From NCBI RefSeq assembly GCF_016745395.1, contig NZ_JAERVJ010000003.1, positions 124,001 to 188,000 of the forward strand: a stretch of DNA of 64,000 nt, read 5' to 3'. Under the pieces are notes generated by a model. The model was not told the origin of the DNA and made no database searches. It saw only the letters and a list, made by a program, of their open reading frames with translations. Below, in pieces: positions 42,674-52,054 of the stretch. This stretch comes from Methylocystis sp. Sn-Cys. Its GTDB lineage: Bacteria > Pseudomonadota > Alphaproteobacteria > Rhizobiales > Beijerinckiaceae. A program made the translations under genes and the position numbers. Numbering within the stretch: position 1 is the first letter of the stretch; the number at the start of each line of letters is the position of its first letter.

Positions 42674-43536
42674 CCATCGAAAGCTTCAACGACATCGCGC
42701 CTTTGAACACGCAGCCCATCGCGGTCAAAAGCTCCTTTTATCTCGCCATGCGCATTCTGGAGCCGGCGCGGCGCGACGCCATGTTCGCCATCTACGCCTT
42801 CTGCCGCGCCGTGGATGACATCGCCGACGACGAAGGCGATCGCGAGGCGCGCCGGGAGGCGCTCGATCACTGGCGCTACGATCTCGACGAGCTCTACGCC
42901 GGCCGCATCCGCCCGCGCAGCGCCTTCCTCGCCGACCCCGTCCGCCGCTACCGGCTCGATCGCGCCGATTTCGAGGCGATCATCGACGGCATGGCGATGG
43001 ATGTCGAAGAAGACATTTGCGCGCCCGATTGGGAAACGCTCGAGCTTTATTGCGACCGCGTCGCGAGCGCCGTGGGGCGTCTGTCGGTGCGCGCTTTCGG
43101 CCTTGTCGAAGAAGACGAAGCCCAATTGCCCACCGGCCCCAAGCTCCTCGCCTATCATCTCGGCCGCGCCCTGCAGCTCACCAATATCCTGCGCGACCTC
43201 GACGAAGACGCCGCTCGCGGACGACTCTATCTGCCGCGCGAGGCGTTGGACGACGCCGGCGTCACGACGCAGGCGCCGCACGCCGCTCTTGCGAGCCCGG
43301 CGCTCGATCAGGTCTGCGCGCCCGTGATGCAGCGCGCGCGCGAACATTTCGAGCAGGCGGACCTGGTGATGGCGGGCCTGCCGAAGGCGGCGGTGAAGGC
43401 GCCTTATTTGATGGCCGCCGGCTACCGCTCCATCCTCGACGGCCTCACCACGCGCGGCTTCGCGCCGCCGCGCGCGCCCGTTCGGGTTTCCAAGCTGAAG
43501 CTCGTCGGCGCTCTGGTCCGGCACGCCTTCCTGTGA
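42670..43536 (+). CDS. hpnD: Presqualene diphosphate synthase HpnD
   Basis: A 288-residue prenyltransferase that condenses two farnesyl diphosphates. The first Asp-rich motif is FCRAVDDIADDEGDRE (about 44-59). The second is LTNILRDLDEDAARGRLYLP, the classical squalene/phytoene synthase signature. Both ends overlap neighbours by four bases (ATGA at the start, GTGA at the end), which indicates coupled translation in the operon. Confidence 0.95.
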   Translation: MTIESFNDIAPLNTQPIAVKSSFYLAMRILEPARRDAMFAIYAFCRAVDDIADDEGDREARREALDHWRYDLDELYAGRIRPRSAFLADPVRRYRLDRADFEAIIDGMAMDVEEDICAPDWETLELYCDRVASAVGRLSVRAFGLVEEDEAQLPTGPKLLAYHLGRALQLTNILRDLDEDAARGRLYLPREALDDAGVTTQAPHAALASPALDQVCAPVMQRAREHFEQADLVMAGLPKAAVKAPYLMAAGYRSILDGLTTRGFAPPRAPVRVSKLKLVGALVRHAFL

Positions 43537-44774
43537 GCGGCGCGGTTCACATCATCGGCGCGGGGCTCGCCGGCCTCTCCTGCGCCGTGCGCCTCGCCGA
43601 CGACGGCAAGAGCGTCAGGCTGTATGAAGCCGCGCGCATGGCGGGCGGGCGCTGCCGCTCCTATGTCGACGCGACGCTCGGCCTGACGATCGACAACGGC
43701 AACCATCTGCTGCTCTCGGGCAATACCGCCGCGCGCGATTATGGCGCGCGCATCGGCGCGAGCGACGCGCTCGTGGGCCCTGAACAGTGCCAATTCGACT
43801 TCATGGATTTTGAGACGGGCCGGCGCTGGAAGCTGCGCCCCAATGACTCGAAGCTCCCCTGGTGGGTGTTCTTCGCCGACCGCCGCGTGCCGGGCACGGG
43901 ACCGCTGGATTATCTCGACGCCGGCAAGCTGCTCTTCGCCAAAGAGGGCGCGACCATCGGCGCGACCATGCGTTGCGAGGGCCTGCTTTGGGAGAAGCTT
44001 TGGCGTCCGGTGATGCTCTCGGCGCTCAATATCGAGCCCAGCGAAGCCGCCGCCACGCTCGCCGGCGCCGTGCTGCGCGAGACGCTTGCGGCTGGCGGCG
44101 CGGCCTGCCGGCCGCTCGTCGCCAAGGGCGGGCTCGGCCACGCCTTCATCGAGCCGGCGCTGCGCAAGCTGCAGTCGCAGGGCGTTGAGCCGCGCTTTGG
44201 CGCCCGGCTGCGCGAGATCGTTTTCGACGGCGCCCGCGCCCGCGCGCTGCGCTTTGCGGATGAGGAGATTGCGCTCGGCGATGCGGATCGCGTTGTGCTG
44301 GCGGTTCCGGCCTGGATTGCTGAGGAGCTGATCCCCGGGCTCGTCACGCCGGACGATCACCGCGCGATTCTCAACGTGCATTTCAAGATCGCGCCGCCGC
44401 CTGGCCAGCCCTTGCTGCTCGGCATGGTGGGCTCGCTCTCCGAATGGCTCTTCGCCTTCGAGGACCGGCTCTCGGTCACGATCAGCGGCGCCGACCGGCT
44501 GATGGACGCGCCGCGCGAGGCTTTGGCCGAGAAGATCTGGGCCGAGGTCGCGACCGCGTCCAGCCTGCCGGGGGAGCTGCCGCCCTGGCAGATCGTGAAG
44601 GAAAAGCGCGCGACCTTCGCCGCAACGCCCGCGCAGGAGGCGCGCCGTCCGGGAACGGCGACGCAATGGCGTAATCTGTTCCTCGCGGGCGATTGGACCG
44701 CGACGGGGCTGCCGGCGACGATCGAGGGCACGATAAGGTCGGGGTATAAGGCTGCGGCGCTCGCTGGGGCGTGA
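43533..44774 (+). CDS. hpnE: Hydroxysqualene dehydroxylase HpnE (FAD-dependent)
   Basis: A 413-residue flavoprotein that removes the hydroxyl from hydroxysqualene to give squalene. The Rossmann motif is VHIIGAGLAGLSCAVRLADD, followed by GGRCRSY and TIDNGNHLLLSGN. The C-terminal LAGDWTATGLPATIEGTIRS is the usual amine-oxidase-type flavin block. The start is GTG at 43533, overlapping the hpnD stop. It closes the operon and is followed by a type D repeat. Confidence 0.94.
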   Translation: MSGAVHIIGAGLAGLSCAVRLADDGKSVRLYEAARMAGGRCRSYVDATLGLTIDNGNHLLLSGNTAARDYGARIGASDALVGPEQCQFDFMDFETGRRWKLRPNDSKLPWWVFFADRRVPGTGPLDYLDAGKLLFAKEGATIGATMRCEGLLWEKLWRPVMLSALNIEPSEAAATLAGAVLRETLAAGGAACRPLVAKGGLGHAFIEPALRKLQSQGVEPRFGARLREIVFDGARARALRFADEEIALGDADRVVLAVPAWIAEELIPGLVTPDDHRAILNVHFKIAPPPGQPLLLGMVGSLSEWLFAFEDRLSVTISGADRLMDAPREALAEKIWAEVATASSLPGELPPWQIVKEKRATFAATPAQEARRPGTATQWRNLFLAGDWTATGLPATIEGTIRSGYKAAALAGA

Positions 44775-44780
44775 GCGTAT

Positions 44781-44952
44781 CCCTCCCCTTTACGGGGAGG
44801 GTGGCCCCGCCATAGGGCGTCTTTTAAGACGCCCGTCTTAAAAGACGGGCTATGGCGGGGTCGGGTGGGGTAAAGCCCCACCACTGCTGTTGCGGCGCGA
44901 ACCCCACCCGGCGGCCTTCGGCCGCCGACCTCCCCGTAAAGGGGAGGTATTG
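44781..44952. repeat. Type D repeat with nested extra palindromes in its loop
   Basis: The outer arms CCCCGCCATAG (44805-44815) and CTATGGCGGGG (44850-44860) enclose two smaller palindromes: GGGCGTCTT-TT-AAGACGCCC (44815-44834) and GCCCGTCTT-AA-AAGACGGGC (44831-44850). Ordinary type D arms (CCTCCCCTTTACGGGGAGG, CGGCCTTCGGCCGCCGACC) surround them. The 44775-45077 gap has no gene. Confidence 0.85.
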
Positions 44953-45077
44953 GGGCTAACGACGCCAGATCGCCATTCACCCAGTCTTGGGGCCTTTCGC
45001 GCCGTCCTTGCTTTGCGCGCCCAAATCACTACCTTGTCGATAACCATCGACCCCCGAAAACACGAAAACGAGCGCGT

Positions 45078-45917
45078 ATGACCTTCATCGAGTCCCATCT
45101 CGCCCCCGCCGGCCGCAAGAGCGGTCAGATCAAGCTGCATGGGCCGGAAGATTTCGAGGGCATGCGCAAGGCCGGCCGGCTGACCGCCGAGGGGCTCGAT
45201 ATGCTCGTTCCTTACGTGAAGCCGGGCGTAACTACCCAATATCTCGACGACCTCGTCTTCGATTTCGCCGTCGCCAACGGCGCCTATCCGGCGCCGCTCG
45301 ACTATCGCGGTTATCGCAAGTCGATCTGCACGTCGATCAACCATGTCGTCTGCCACGGCGTGCCGGACAACAAGCCGCTGCGCGAGGGCGACATCGTCAA
45401 TATCGATCTGACCTTCATCGTCGATGGCTGGCACGGCGACGCCAGCCGCATGTTCGCCGTGGGGGAAATCCCCCGCAAGGCGCAGCGGCTGATCGACGTC
45501 ACCTATGAGTCGCTCCTGCGCGGCATCGCGGTGGTGAAGCCCGGCGCCACGACCGGCGACATCGGCGCCGCCATCCAGAAATACGCCGAAAGCGAGCGCT
45601 GCTCCGTCGTGCGCGACTTCTGCGGCCATGGGCTCGGCCGCGTCTTCCACGACGAGCCCAATATTCTACATTACGGCGAGCCGGGGCAGGGGGTTGAGCT
45701 GCGTCCGGGCATGTTCTTCACTATCGAGCCGATGATCAATCTCGGCCGCCCGCAGGTGAAAATTCTTTCAGACGGCTGGACGGCGGTGACGCGCGACCGC
45801 TCGCTCTCGGCGCAATTTGAACATTCGATTGGCGTCACCGAAACGGGAGCGGAAATTTTCACGCTCTCCCCCAAAGGTCTCGACAATCCCTCGGCCGCGC
45901 CTCGCGCGGCCTCATGA
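45078..45917 (+). CDS. map: Methionine aminopeptidase, type I
   Basis: A 279-residue metalloprotease that removes the initiator methionine. [20 protein letters not shown] carries the His of the active site. [19 protein letters not shown] has the two metal-binding Asp, and [15 protein letters not shown] has a metal His. FFTIEPMIN and the late [11 protein letters not shown] hold the Glu ligands. The N-terminal extension before the catalytic domain is about 30 residues, as common in proteobacterial Map. The stop overlaps the radC start by four bases. Confidence 0.96.
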   Translation: MTFIESHLAPAGRKSGQIKLHGPEDFEGMRKAGRLTAEGLDMLVPYVKPGVTTQYLDDLVFDFAVANGAYPAPLDYRGYRKSICTSINHVVCHGVPDNKPLREGDIVNIDLTFIVDGWHGDASRMFAVGEIPRKAQRLIDVTYESLLRGIAVVKPGATTGDIGAAIQKYAESERCSVVRDFCGHGLGRVFHDEPNILHYGEPGQGVELRPGMFFTIEPMINLGRPQVKILSDGWTAVTRDRSLSAQFEHSIGVTETGAEIFTLSPKGLDNPSAAPRAAS

Positions 45918-46645
45918 AGCAGCCGAAGGGCAAGGCGGCAAAGAACGCGACGGCAGGCCTGGAGGAGGCGCAAGCCCCCCATTTCCACGGCCATCGCCAA
46001 CGCTTGCGAGATCGCTTCATGGAGGGCGGCGACGCCGCCCTCGCCGATTATGAGCTGATGGAGCTTCTGCTCTTTCGCGCCATCCCGCGACGCGACGTGA
46101 AGCCGCTCGCCAAGGCGCTCATCGAGCGCTTCGGCTCCTTTGCGGAGGCAGTCGCGGCGCGGCCCGAACGTCTGCGCGAGATCGACGGCCTCTCCGAGGG
46201 CGCGATCGCCGAATTGAAGATCACCGAGGCCGCGGCGCGGCGCCTCGCACGGGGCGCGCTGGAAAAGCGCACGGTGCTCTCCTCCTTCTCTGCCGTGACG
46301 GATTATTGCCGCACCGCCATGGCCTATGCCGAGCGCGAGGAATTTCGCATCCTCTTCCTCGACAAGCGCAACGCGCTCATCGCCGATGAAGTGCAGGGCG
46401 TCGGCACGGTGGACCACACGCCCGTCTATCCGCGCGAAGTGGTGCGCCGCGCGCTGGAGCTTGGCGCAAGCGCTCTGATCCTCGCGCACAACCACCCCTC
46501 CGGTGATCCTACGCCCTCGACGGCGGATATTCGCATGACCAAGGACATTGTGGTCATCGCACAGCCGTTCGGCATCGCCGTGCATGATCATTTGATCGTT
46601 GGACGCAATGGGCAGACCAGCTTCAGGGGGCTGAAGCTGATTTGA
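45914..46645 (+). CDS. radC: RadC family JAB-domain protein
   Basis: A 243-residue protein with an N-terminal helix-hairpin-helix-like part ([12 protein letters not shown] and [20 protein letters not shown]) and a C-terminal JAB metalloprotease-like domain. The JAMM-type motif is [15 protein letters not shown]. Named for DNA repair, RadC's role in repair is disputed and its enzymatic activity is unproven. It is translationally coupled to map, which is unusual only in that the functions are unrelated. Confidence 0.93.
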   Translation: MKQPKGKAAKNATAGLEEAQAPHFHGHRQRLRDRFMEGGDAALADYELMELLLFRAIPRRDVKPLAKALIERFGSFAEAVAARPERLREIDGLSEGAIAELKITEAAARRLARGALEKRTVLSSFSAVTDYCRTAMAYAEREEFRILFLDKRNALIADEVQGVGTVDHTPVYPREVVRRALELGASALILAHNHPSGDPTPSTADIRMTKDIVVIAQPFGIAVHDHLIVGRNGQTSFRGLKLI

Positions 46646-46674
46646 CAATCCTCGCCATCTTGAAAAGTCCTGCC

Positions 46675-46754
46675 GTCATTGCGAGGAGCGTAGCGACGAA
46701 GCAATCCAGAGCCGTAATGACGCCCTGGATTGCTTCGCTTCGCTCGCAATGACG
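46675..46754. repeat. Type A palindromic repeat supplying a start codon
   Basis: GTCATTGCGAGGAGCGTAGC opens and GCTTCGCTCGCAATGAC closes the unit. The ATG of the closing GCAATGAC is the start codon of the next gene. Confidence 0.85.
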
Positions 46755-48161
46755 GAGTTCGACCGTTTGCCCGCCTTCGTCATCACCCCGCTCATCATCG
46801 CCACTGCGCTCTTCATGGAGCAACTCGACGGCACGGTGCTCGCCACTGCTCTGCCGGCGATGGCGGCGGATTTGCGCGAAGACCCGGTGGCGCTGAAACT
46901 CGCGCTCACCGCCTATCTCCTGTCGCTTGCGGTCTTCATCCCGCTCTCCGGCTGGGCGGCGGATAAATTCGGCGCGCGGCGCGTGTTTCGCGCGGCGATC
47001 GGCGTGTTCACGCTTGGCTCCATCCTCTGTGGCTTCTCTGATTCACTCGCGGCGATCGTCGCGTCGCGCGTGGTGCAGGGGTTGGGCGGCGCCATGATGG
47101 TGCCGGTGGGGCGGCTGGTTTTGCTGCGCACGGCGCCGCGTCAAGAGATCGTGCGCGCCATGGCCTATCTGACCATTCCGGCCCTTGTCGGCCCGCTGAT
47201 CGGCCCGCCGCTCGGCGGCTTCCTCTCCACCTATTTTCACTGGCGCTATATCTTCTGGATCAATGTGCCGATCGGCCTCATCGGCGCCGCGCTGACGACG
47301 CGTTTCATTCCCGATCTCTACGAAGAGAATGTGCGGCCGCTCGACGTGACCGGCGCCGCGTTGTCGGGCGTGGGCCTCTCCTTCATCGTCTTCGGCTTCA
47401 CGATTCTCGGCCGCGGCTTCGCGCCGCCTCTCGTGGTTGCGGCGATCGTCGCCGTCGGCGCCGCGGCGCTCTACGCCTATTTTATTCACGCGCAACGCGC
47501 GGAACATCCGATCATCGATCTTGCGCTGCTGCGCATCCCGACCTTTCGGGCGTCGATCTATGGTGGATTTTTGTTTCGCGTTGGGCTCGGCGCCGTTCCC
47601 TTTTTGTTGCCGCTGCTGCTGCAAGTTGGCTTCGAACTCAGCGCCTATGAATCGGGCCTGCTGACCTTCGTCGCCGCCGCCGGCGCCATGGTCATGAAGA
47701 CGACGGCGCAACCGATCCTGAAGCGCTTCGGCTTCCGCCGCGTGCTGATCGTGAATGCGCTGATCTGCGCGGGCTTCCTCGCCGCCAACGGCTCTTTCAC
47801 ACAGGCGACGCCGCATTGGTTGATCATGGCCATGCTGCTTATCGGCGGCTTCTTCCGCTCGCTGGAATTCACAGCGCTGAACGCGATTTGCTACGCCGAC
47901 ATTCCGCAGGAATCGATGAGCAATGCGACAAGCTTTGCGGCGGTCGGGCAGCAATTGTCGCTCTCGACCGGCGTCGCCATCGGCGCGGCGGCGCTGGAGA
48001 TGGCGCGGGCGCTGCACGGCGGCGGGACGTTGATGGCGCTGGATTTCCCGCCGGCGTTTTTTGTGGTGGCGTCGATCTCGGCGGTGTCGATCGTGAATTT
48101 TGTGCGCCTTGCGCCGAATGCGGGCGACGAGCTGACGGGGCGGAAGGCTTTGCGCGCCTGA
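46749..48161 (+). CDS. MFS transporter, DHA2 (EmrB/QacA-like) family
   Basis: A 470-residue polytopic membrane protein with about 14 hydrophobic segments. The N-terminal motif ALFMEQLDGTVLATALPAMA and loop 2-3 ASRVVQGLGGAMMVPVGRLV are DHA2 features. The loop LSGWAADKFGARRVFRAAI is the MFS motif A. It is a proton-driven drug exporter by family. No adaptor (EmrA-like) is adjacent. The start codon comes from the preceding repeat and has no ribosome site; an ATG 69 bases inside would cut helix 1. The stop codon lies in the following repeat. Confidence 0.9.
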   Translation: MTEFDRLPAFVITPLIIATALFMEQLDGTVLATALPAMAADLREDPVALKLALTAYLLSLAVFIPLSGWAADKFGARRVFRAAIGVFTLGSILCGFSDSLAAIVASRVVQGLGGAMMVPVGRLVLLRTAPRQEIVRAMAYLTIPALVGPLIGPPLGGFLSTYFHWRYIFWINVPIGLIGAALTTRFIPDLYEENVRPLDVTGAALSGVGLSFIVFGFTILGRGFAPPLVVAAIVAVGAAALYAYFIHAQRAEHPIIDLALLRIPTFRASIYGGFLFRVGLGAVPFLLPLLLQVGFELSAYESGLLTFVAAAGAMVMKTTAQPILKRFGFRRVLIVNALICAGFLAANGSFTQATPHWLIMAMLLIGGFFRSLEFTALNAICYADIPQESMSNATSFAAVGQQLSLSTGVAIGAAALEMARALHGGGTLMALDFPPAFFVVASISAVSIVNFVRLAPNAGDELTGRKALRA

Positions 48162-48382
48162 AGGCGCGCGGTCCAAAGCGGCGCGCTCAGTTTGTTGACA
48201 AACCTCCGAGGCGGCCTCGTCCTTCGAGACGCGAGCTTCGCTCGCTCCTCAGGATGAGGCCTAAGTGTTTGACCCAGATGCAGAAGCCCCTCATGCTGAG
48301 GAGCCTGCGCAGCAGGCGTCTCGAAGCACGAGGGGCGTCACCGCCACTTTGTCAGCAGTCTGCGCGCGCCTTCAGGCGCGCA
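48150..48382. repeat. Type C repeat inside a type E inverted pair, supplying two stop codons
   Basis: GCGCGCCTGAAGGCGCGCGG opens, a full type C unit lies at about 48200-48342, and GCGCGCCTTCAGGCGCGC closes. The TGA in the left arm ends the MFS gene, and the TGA in the right arm (minus strand) ends rlmE. Confidence 0.88.
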
Positions 48383-49100
48383 TATCTTCGGGCTCTGCGC
48401 GCTTGCCCCTGAACCCCGTGGCCAGCACGTAAAGCTCCGCTGAATCCGCCCGGCTCGCGGCGGGCTTCACATGGCGCACGGCGGCAAAATCGCGCTTCAG
48501 GCGCGTGAGCAATTGCCCCTCGGTGCCGCCCTGCAGCACCTTGGCGACAAAGAAACCGCCCGGCGCCAGCACGTCCATGGCGAAGTCAGCGGCGAGCTCG
48601 GCCAGCGCGACGATGCGAAGATGGTCGGTCTGCTTATGGCCTGTGGCGTTGGCGGCCATGTCGGACATCACGCCGTCGGCCTCGCCGCCGAGCATTTCCT
48701 TGATGAAATCCGGCGCGTCTTCGTCGTTGAAGTCCTTGACGGCGAATTGCACGCCGGGGATTGGCTCCATGTCGAGGAGATCGACGCCGACGACTTTGCC
48801 GCGGCCGTCCTTGGCCTTTACGCGGTCGGCGGCGATCTGCGACCAGCCGCCCGGCGCGGCGCCGAGATCGACGATGCGCGCGCCGGGCTTGAGGAGATGG
48901 TAGCGGTCGTCCATCTCGATGAGCTTATAGGCGGCGCGCGAGCGATAGCCTTCGCGCTTGGCGCGCGCGACATAGGGGTCGTTGAGCTGGCGCTCCAGCC
49001 AGAGGGTGGAGGAGAGCGAGCGCTTGCGCGCGGTCTTCACCCGCGTCTTCAGCGAGCGTCCGCCCTCGCGCCCCGATCCCTTGCCTTCGGCCATGTCCAT
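48372..49100 (-). CDS. rlmE: 23S rRNA 2'-O-ribose U2552 methyltransferase
   Basis: A 242-residue FtsJ/RrmJ-type SAM methyltransferase acting on the large ribosomal subunit. [20 protein letters not shown] has the first catalytic Lys. [19 protein letters not shown] is the SAM site. [12 protein letters not shown] and [10 protein letters not shown] give the remaining Asp and Lys. An Arg/Lys-rich N-terminal tail (about 35 residues) is longer than in E. coli but common in alphaproteobacteria. Its stop codon is provided by the adjacent repeat. Confidence 0.95.
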   Translation of the reverse strand: MDMAEGKGSGREGGRSLKTRVKTARKRSLSSTLWLERQLNDPYVARAKREGYRSRAAYKLIEMDDRYHLLKPGARIVDLGAAPGGWSQIAADRVKAKDGRGKVVGVDLLDMEPIPGVQFAVKDFNDEDAPDFIKEMLGGEADGVMSDMAANATGHKQTDHLRIVALAELAADFAMDVLAPGGFFVAKVLQGGTEGQLLTRLKRDFAAVRHVKPAASRADSAELYVLATGFRGKRAEPEDMRA

Positions 49101-49109
49101 TCGCTCCGC

Positions 49110-49292
49110 ATGTCATTCCCGGCGCGCGACCGGGAACCAGAGGCCAGTAGCACAGTCTTGCGGGTTTTGCGCTGGAATCCAGATCAGACCTTCAGCCTGT
49201 GGGGAATATCGTCATTGCGAGCGAAGCGAAGCAATCCAGGGCCGCTATAGCTGCTCTGGATTGCTTCGTCGCTACGCTCCTCGCAATGACGG
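49110..49292. repeat. Tandem type B (decayed) and type A palindromic repeats
   Basis: GTCATTCCCGGCGCGCGACC with GTGGGGAATATC is a poor type B copy; the type A unit (49211-49290) is intact (GTCATTGCGAGCGAAGCGAA ... CTCCTCGCAATGAC). The region separates rlmE from the ABC transporter. Confidence 0.8.
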
Positions 49293-49315
49293 CGGGCCGG
49301 TCGCCCTCTGGCCTG

Positions 49316-51409
49316 TTACGCCAGCACTTTGTCGCGTGGCGCGAAGAGGCCGTCGGCGCCGGCTTCCATCTCGATTTGCCGGTCGTGGTAATCGAGCAGC
49401 GTCGAGCGGTGGCCGATCGAGACGATCGTCGTCTGCGGCAGGCGCTCGCGCAGCATGCGGTAGATCTCGCCCTCCAGCTTCTCGTCGAGCGCCGAGGTGG
49501 CCTCGTCGAGGAACAGCCAATCGGGCTTGGCGAGAAGGGCGCGGGCGATGGCGACGCGCTGCTGCTCGCCGCCGGAAAGGCGCTGGCCCCAATTATTGCT
49601 TTCGTCCAGCCGCTCGACGAAGGGCGCCAGCCGCGCGGCGCGGAGCGCCTCTTCGATGTCGGCGCGCGCATAATCCTCGATGTCCGCCGGATAGACGACC
49701 GCCTGGGCCAGCGTGCCCATCGGGATATAGGGGCGCTGCGGCGCGAGCATCACCCGCGCGCCCTGCGGCACGACGACCGAGCCCGCGGCATGCGGCCAGA
49801 TGCCGGCGATGGCGCGGAACAGCGTCGATTTGCCCGAGCCTGACGGACCGGTGAGCAGCGCCGCCTGACGCGGCTCGAAGACGAGCGCGTCGATATGGAC
49901 GATGCGGCGACCGTCCGGCAGCGACAAAGTGAGGTCGTCGAGCGCCAGCCGATCGGAGGGCGCGCGGGAAACGACATGGGCGCGGTTGGCCTCGGCGGAA
50001 TCGATCGCGGCGTCGAAAGAGGCGAGACGATCCAGCACGGATTTGTACTGCGCGAGCGAGGTGTAATAAGTGATGAAGAAGGTCAGCGCGCCTTCCACCC
50101 GCCCGAAGGCGCTGGCCGTTTGCGTCATCACGCCGAGCTGGATCTTCCCCGCGAAATAGAAGGGCGCGGTGATCACATAGGGAATGATCGGCGAGAGCTG
50201 GCCATAGGAAGCGGTGAAGCTCACCAGTTGCTTGCGCTTGCGCACGATCCCCAGATAGTTGAACACGATTCCGCGGAAGCGCTGCACCAGCGAGCCCTGC
50301 TCGGCGTGCTCGCCCGAGAGAAGCGCGACTTGCTCGCTATATTCGCGCAGGCGCGCGAGCGAGAAGCGGAAGTCGGCCTCGCGCCGTTGCTGCTCGAAGA
50401 AGAGCCCCGTCAGCGACCGGCCGATGAGATGCGTCACCAACGTGCCCAGAGAGGCATAGGCGAGCGCAACCCAGAACAAGAAGCCGGGAATGTGAATATC
50501 CGTGCCGGGCAGCGGATAGGCGCCCGAAAGCCCCCATAGGACGAAGGCGAAGGAGACGAGCGAGCTCATCGTCGAGATGAGCAGGATCGAATAGGAATAG
50601 ATGCCGTAGCCTTCCTCGCCGCCGTCGATGAAGCGATTCACGTCCTCGGCGATGCGCTGATCCGGGTTGTCGGCGTCGCCGCCCGCCAGCGCCATGCCGT
50701 AATGCGTATGCGAGCTGAGCCAGCGCTCGATGTAATGCTCGGTGAGCCAGCGGCGCCAGCGAATGACCAGCATGGACTTCAGCACATATTCGATCACGGC
50801 GATGGCGACGTAAAAGAATGCCCATGGCGTGAAGACGAAGAGAAGCTGGCGCCAGAACTCCGCCGAGTTCTTCTCCTGGATGGCGTTGAACCAGTCGCGG
50901 TTGAAGAAGGAGAGGCGCACGGAGATGCCGACCTGCCCCTGATTGATCAGCACGAGAACGACGATCATCGCCGTCGCGATCGCGGCCTCTCCGGCCGTAA
51001 AGCGCGGGAAGGGCCAGACGCGGGCTTCTCCGCGATCGGGCGCGTCGAAATAAAGATCCGCGATGCGCGTCATCTCCTGGACGACAGCGATGCGGGAGAC
51101 GGCGTAGACGAGGATCGAGAATACCGCGACGGTGACCGCCATGCTCTCGGGCGGCGCGAAATCCGCGAGCGCCTGAGGCCACAGCTCCTCTGACTGGAGA
51201 AGCTTCGTGAGGCCGAAGACGATTGTTTCGGTCGAGAAGATCGCGGCGAAAATCTTCATGAAGGTCGACATCTCGGCCCCACGCCAAGTAGTGACGGCGC
51301 AGAGTCCGGCGGCGACGGCGAGGATGAAGAGATCGGCGTCCGCCCTATGCGCGCCGACCAGCGCGGCAAGAACGGCGAAGGCGGCGACGGCCGCGCTCAG
51401 TTTTCGCAT
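49316..51409 (-). CDS. ABC transporter permease/ATPase fusion (SbmA/BacA-YddA type)
   Basis: A 697-residue half-transporter. Eight or so membrane helices occupy residues about 1-450. VRLSFFNRDWFNAIQEKNSA, RWRRWLTEHYIERWL and NPDQRIAEDVNRFIDGGEEG are hallmarks of the SbmA/BacA-like ABC_membrane_2 family. The ATPase has Walker A TGPSGSGKSTLFRAIAG, signature LSGGEQQRVAIARALL and Walker B WLFLDEATSALDE. Members import or export peptides, cobalamin or very long acyl groups. Two extra N-terminal helices precede the usual domain. The substrate is unknown. Confidence 0.9.
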   Translation of the reverse strand: MRKLSAAVAAFAVLAALVGAHRADADLFILAVAAGLCAVTTWRGAEMSTFMKIFAAIFSTETIVFGLTKLLQSEELWPQALADFAPPESMAVTVAVFSILVYAVSRIAVVQEMTRIADLYFDAPDRGEARVWPFPRFTAGEAAIATAMIVVLVLINQGQVGISVRLSFFNRDWFNAIQEKNSAEFWRQLLFVFTPWAFFYVAIAVIEYVLKSMLVIRWRRWLTEHYIERWLSSHTHYGMALAGGDADNPDQRIAEDVNRFIDGGEEGYGIYSYSILLISTMSSLVSFAFVLWGLSGAYPLPGTDIHIPGFLFWVALAYASLGTLVTHLIGRSLTGLFFEQQRREADFRFSLARLREYSEQVALLSGEHAEQGSLVQRFRGIVFNYLGIVRKRKQLVSFTASYGQLSPIIPYVITAPFYFAGKIQLGVMTQTASAFGRVEGALTFFITYYTSLAQYKSVLDRLASFDAAIDSAEANRAHVVSRAPSDRLALDDLTLSLPDGRRIVHIDALVFEPRQAALLTGPSGSGKSTLFRAIAGIWPHAAGSVVVPQGARVMLAPQRPYIPMGTLAQAVVYPADIEDYARADIEEALRAARLAPFVERLDESNNWGQRLSGGEQQRVAIARALLAKPDWLFLDEATSALDEKLEGEIYRMLRERLPQTTIVSIGHRSTLLDYHDRQIEMEAGADGLFAPRDKVLA

Positions 51410-51499
51410 CTTTGGCCCTTTGAAGGAATGGCGGCGTCAGCGCGCACAGGCGCGGACGCAATAACGCTCCCCTCACCTATGCACGGCCGGCGCGACTTC

Positions 51500-51835
51500 T
51501 CAATCTTCCTCTATGGGAATGATGGCGTCGCCGTTCACATGCGCGACAAGCACGGGAGACGCTTTGAAAGTGAGCACGCGGCGCGGCGTAATTGTGGCCT
51601 CGACGCCGGTTTTTGGATTACGGCCCACGCGCTCCCGCTTGGAGCGCACGTTGAAGGTGCCGAATGAACGCAGTTTGACCGGCTCGCCGCGCAGCAAAGC
51701 CTCGCCGATCTCCTCGAATGTGGCGTCGAGAATCTTGCGCGCTTCCGCACGGGAGAGTGTGGGGCAGCAGCTATAGACGGCCTCCCGCAAAGAGGCGCGC
51801 GTCAACGTGTTGCCTGGGTCGATTTTTCTTACCAT
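51500..51835 (-). CDS. HU/IHF family DNA-binding protein (IHF alpha-like)
   Basis: A 111-residue nucleoid protein. LTRASLREAVY, SRAEARKILDATFEEIGEAL and VKLRSFGTFNVRSKRERVGR are the dimerisation and saddle elements. The DNA-intercalating arm is GRNPKTGVEATITPRRVLTF. The RNPKTG motif and arm length resemble IHF alpha more than HU. The N-terminal extension and acidic tail (IPIEED) are slightly unusual. Whether this is the housekeeping ihfA or a paralogue cannot be told. Confidence 0.88.
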   Translation of the reverse strand: MVRKIDPGNTLTRASLREAVYSCCPTLSRAEARKILDATFEEIGEALLRGEPVKLRSFGTFNVRSKRERVGRNPKTGVEATITPRRVLTFKASPVLVAHVNGDAIIPIEED

Positions 51836-52054
51836 GCGGGACGAACACGAAAGCGAGCGTCGGTCACATCATTTCGGATCGGCGTAGACACGCTATTCCT
51901 CTAATTTCAGGCCAACGCGACGAAACTGATTATTTTCGCAAGCAGAACAGCTTACGAGGCCATATAGTAATCAAAAATCAGAGGGATGCAAGGCCGTGGC
52001 GCCGCTTCGCCACATTTATGGGGCCACGGCGCCGCACAACCTCATCCGATTCGG

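Noticed and set aside
43017-43532. An N-terminal extension of hpnE into hpnD
   Set aside because: The same frame is open through hpnD but is Arg-rich noise; the flavin motif begins right after the GTG at 43533.
968-49292. CRISPR array from the many repeated palindromes
   Set aside because: The copies are dispersed between genes, 80-250 bases long, not regularly spaced and without cas genes.
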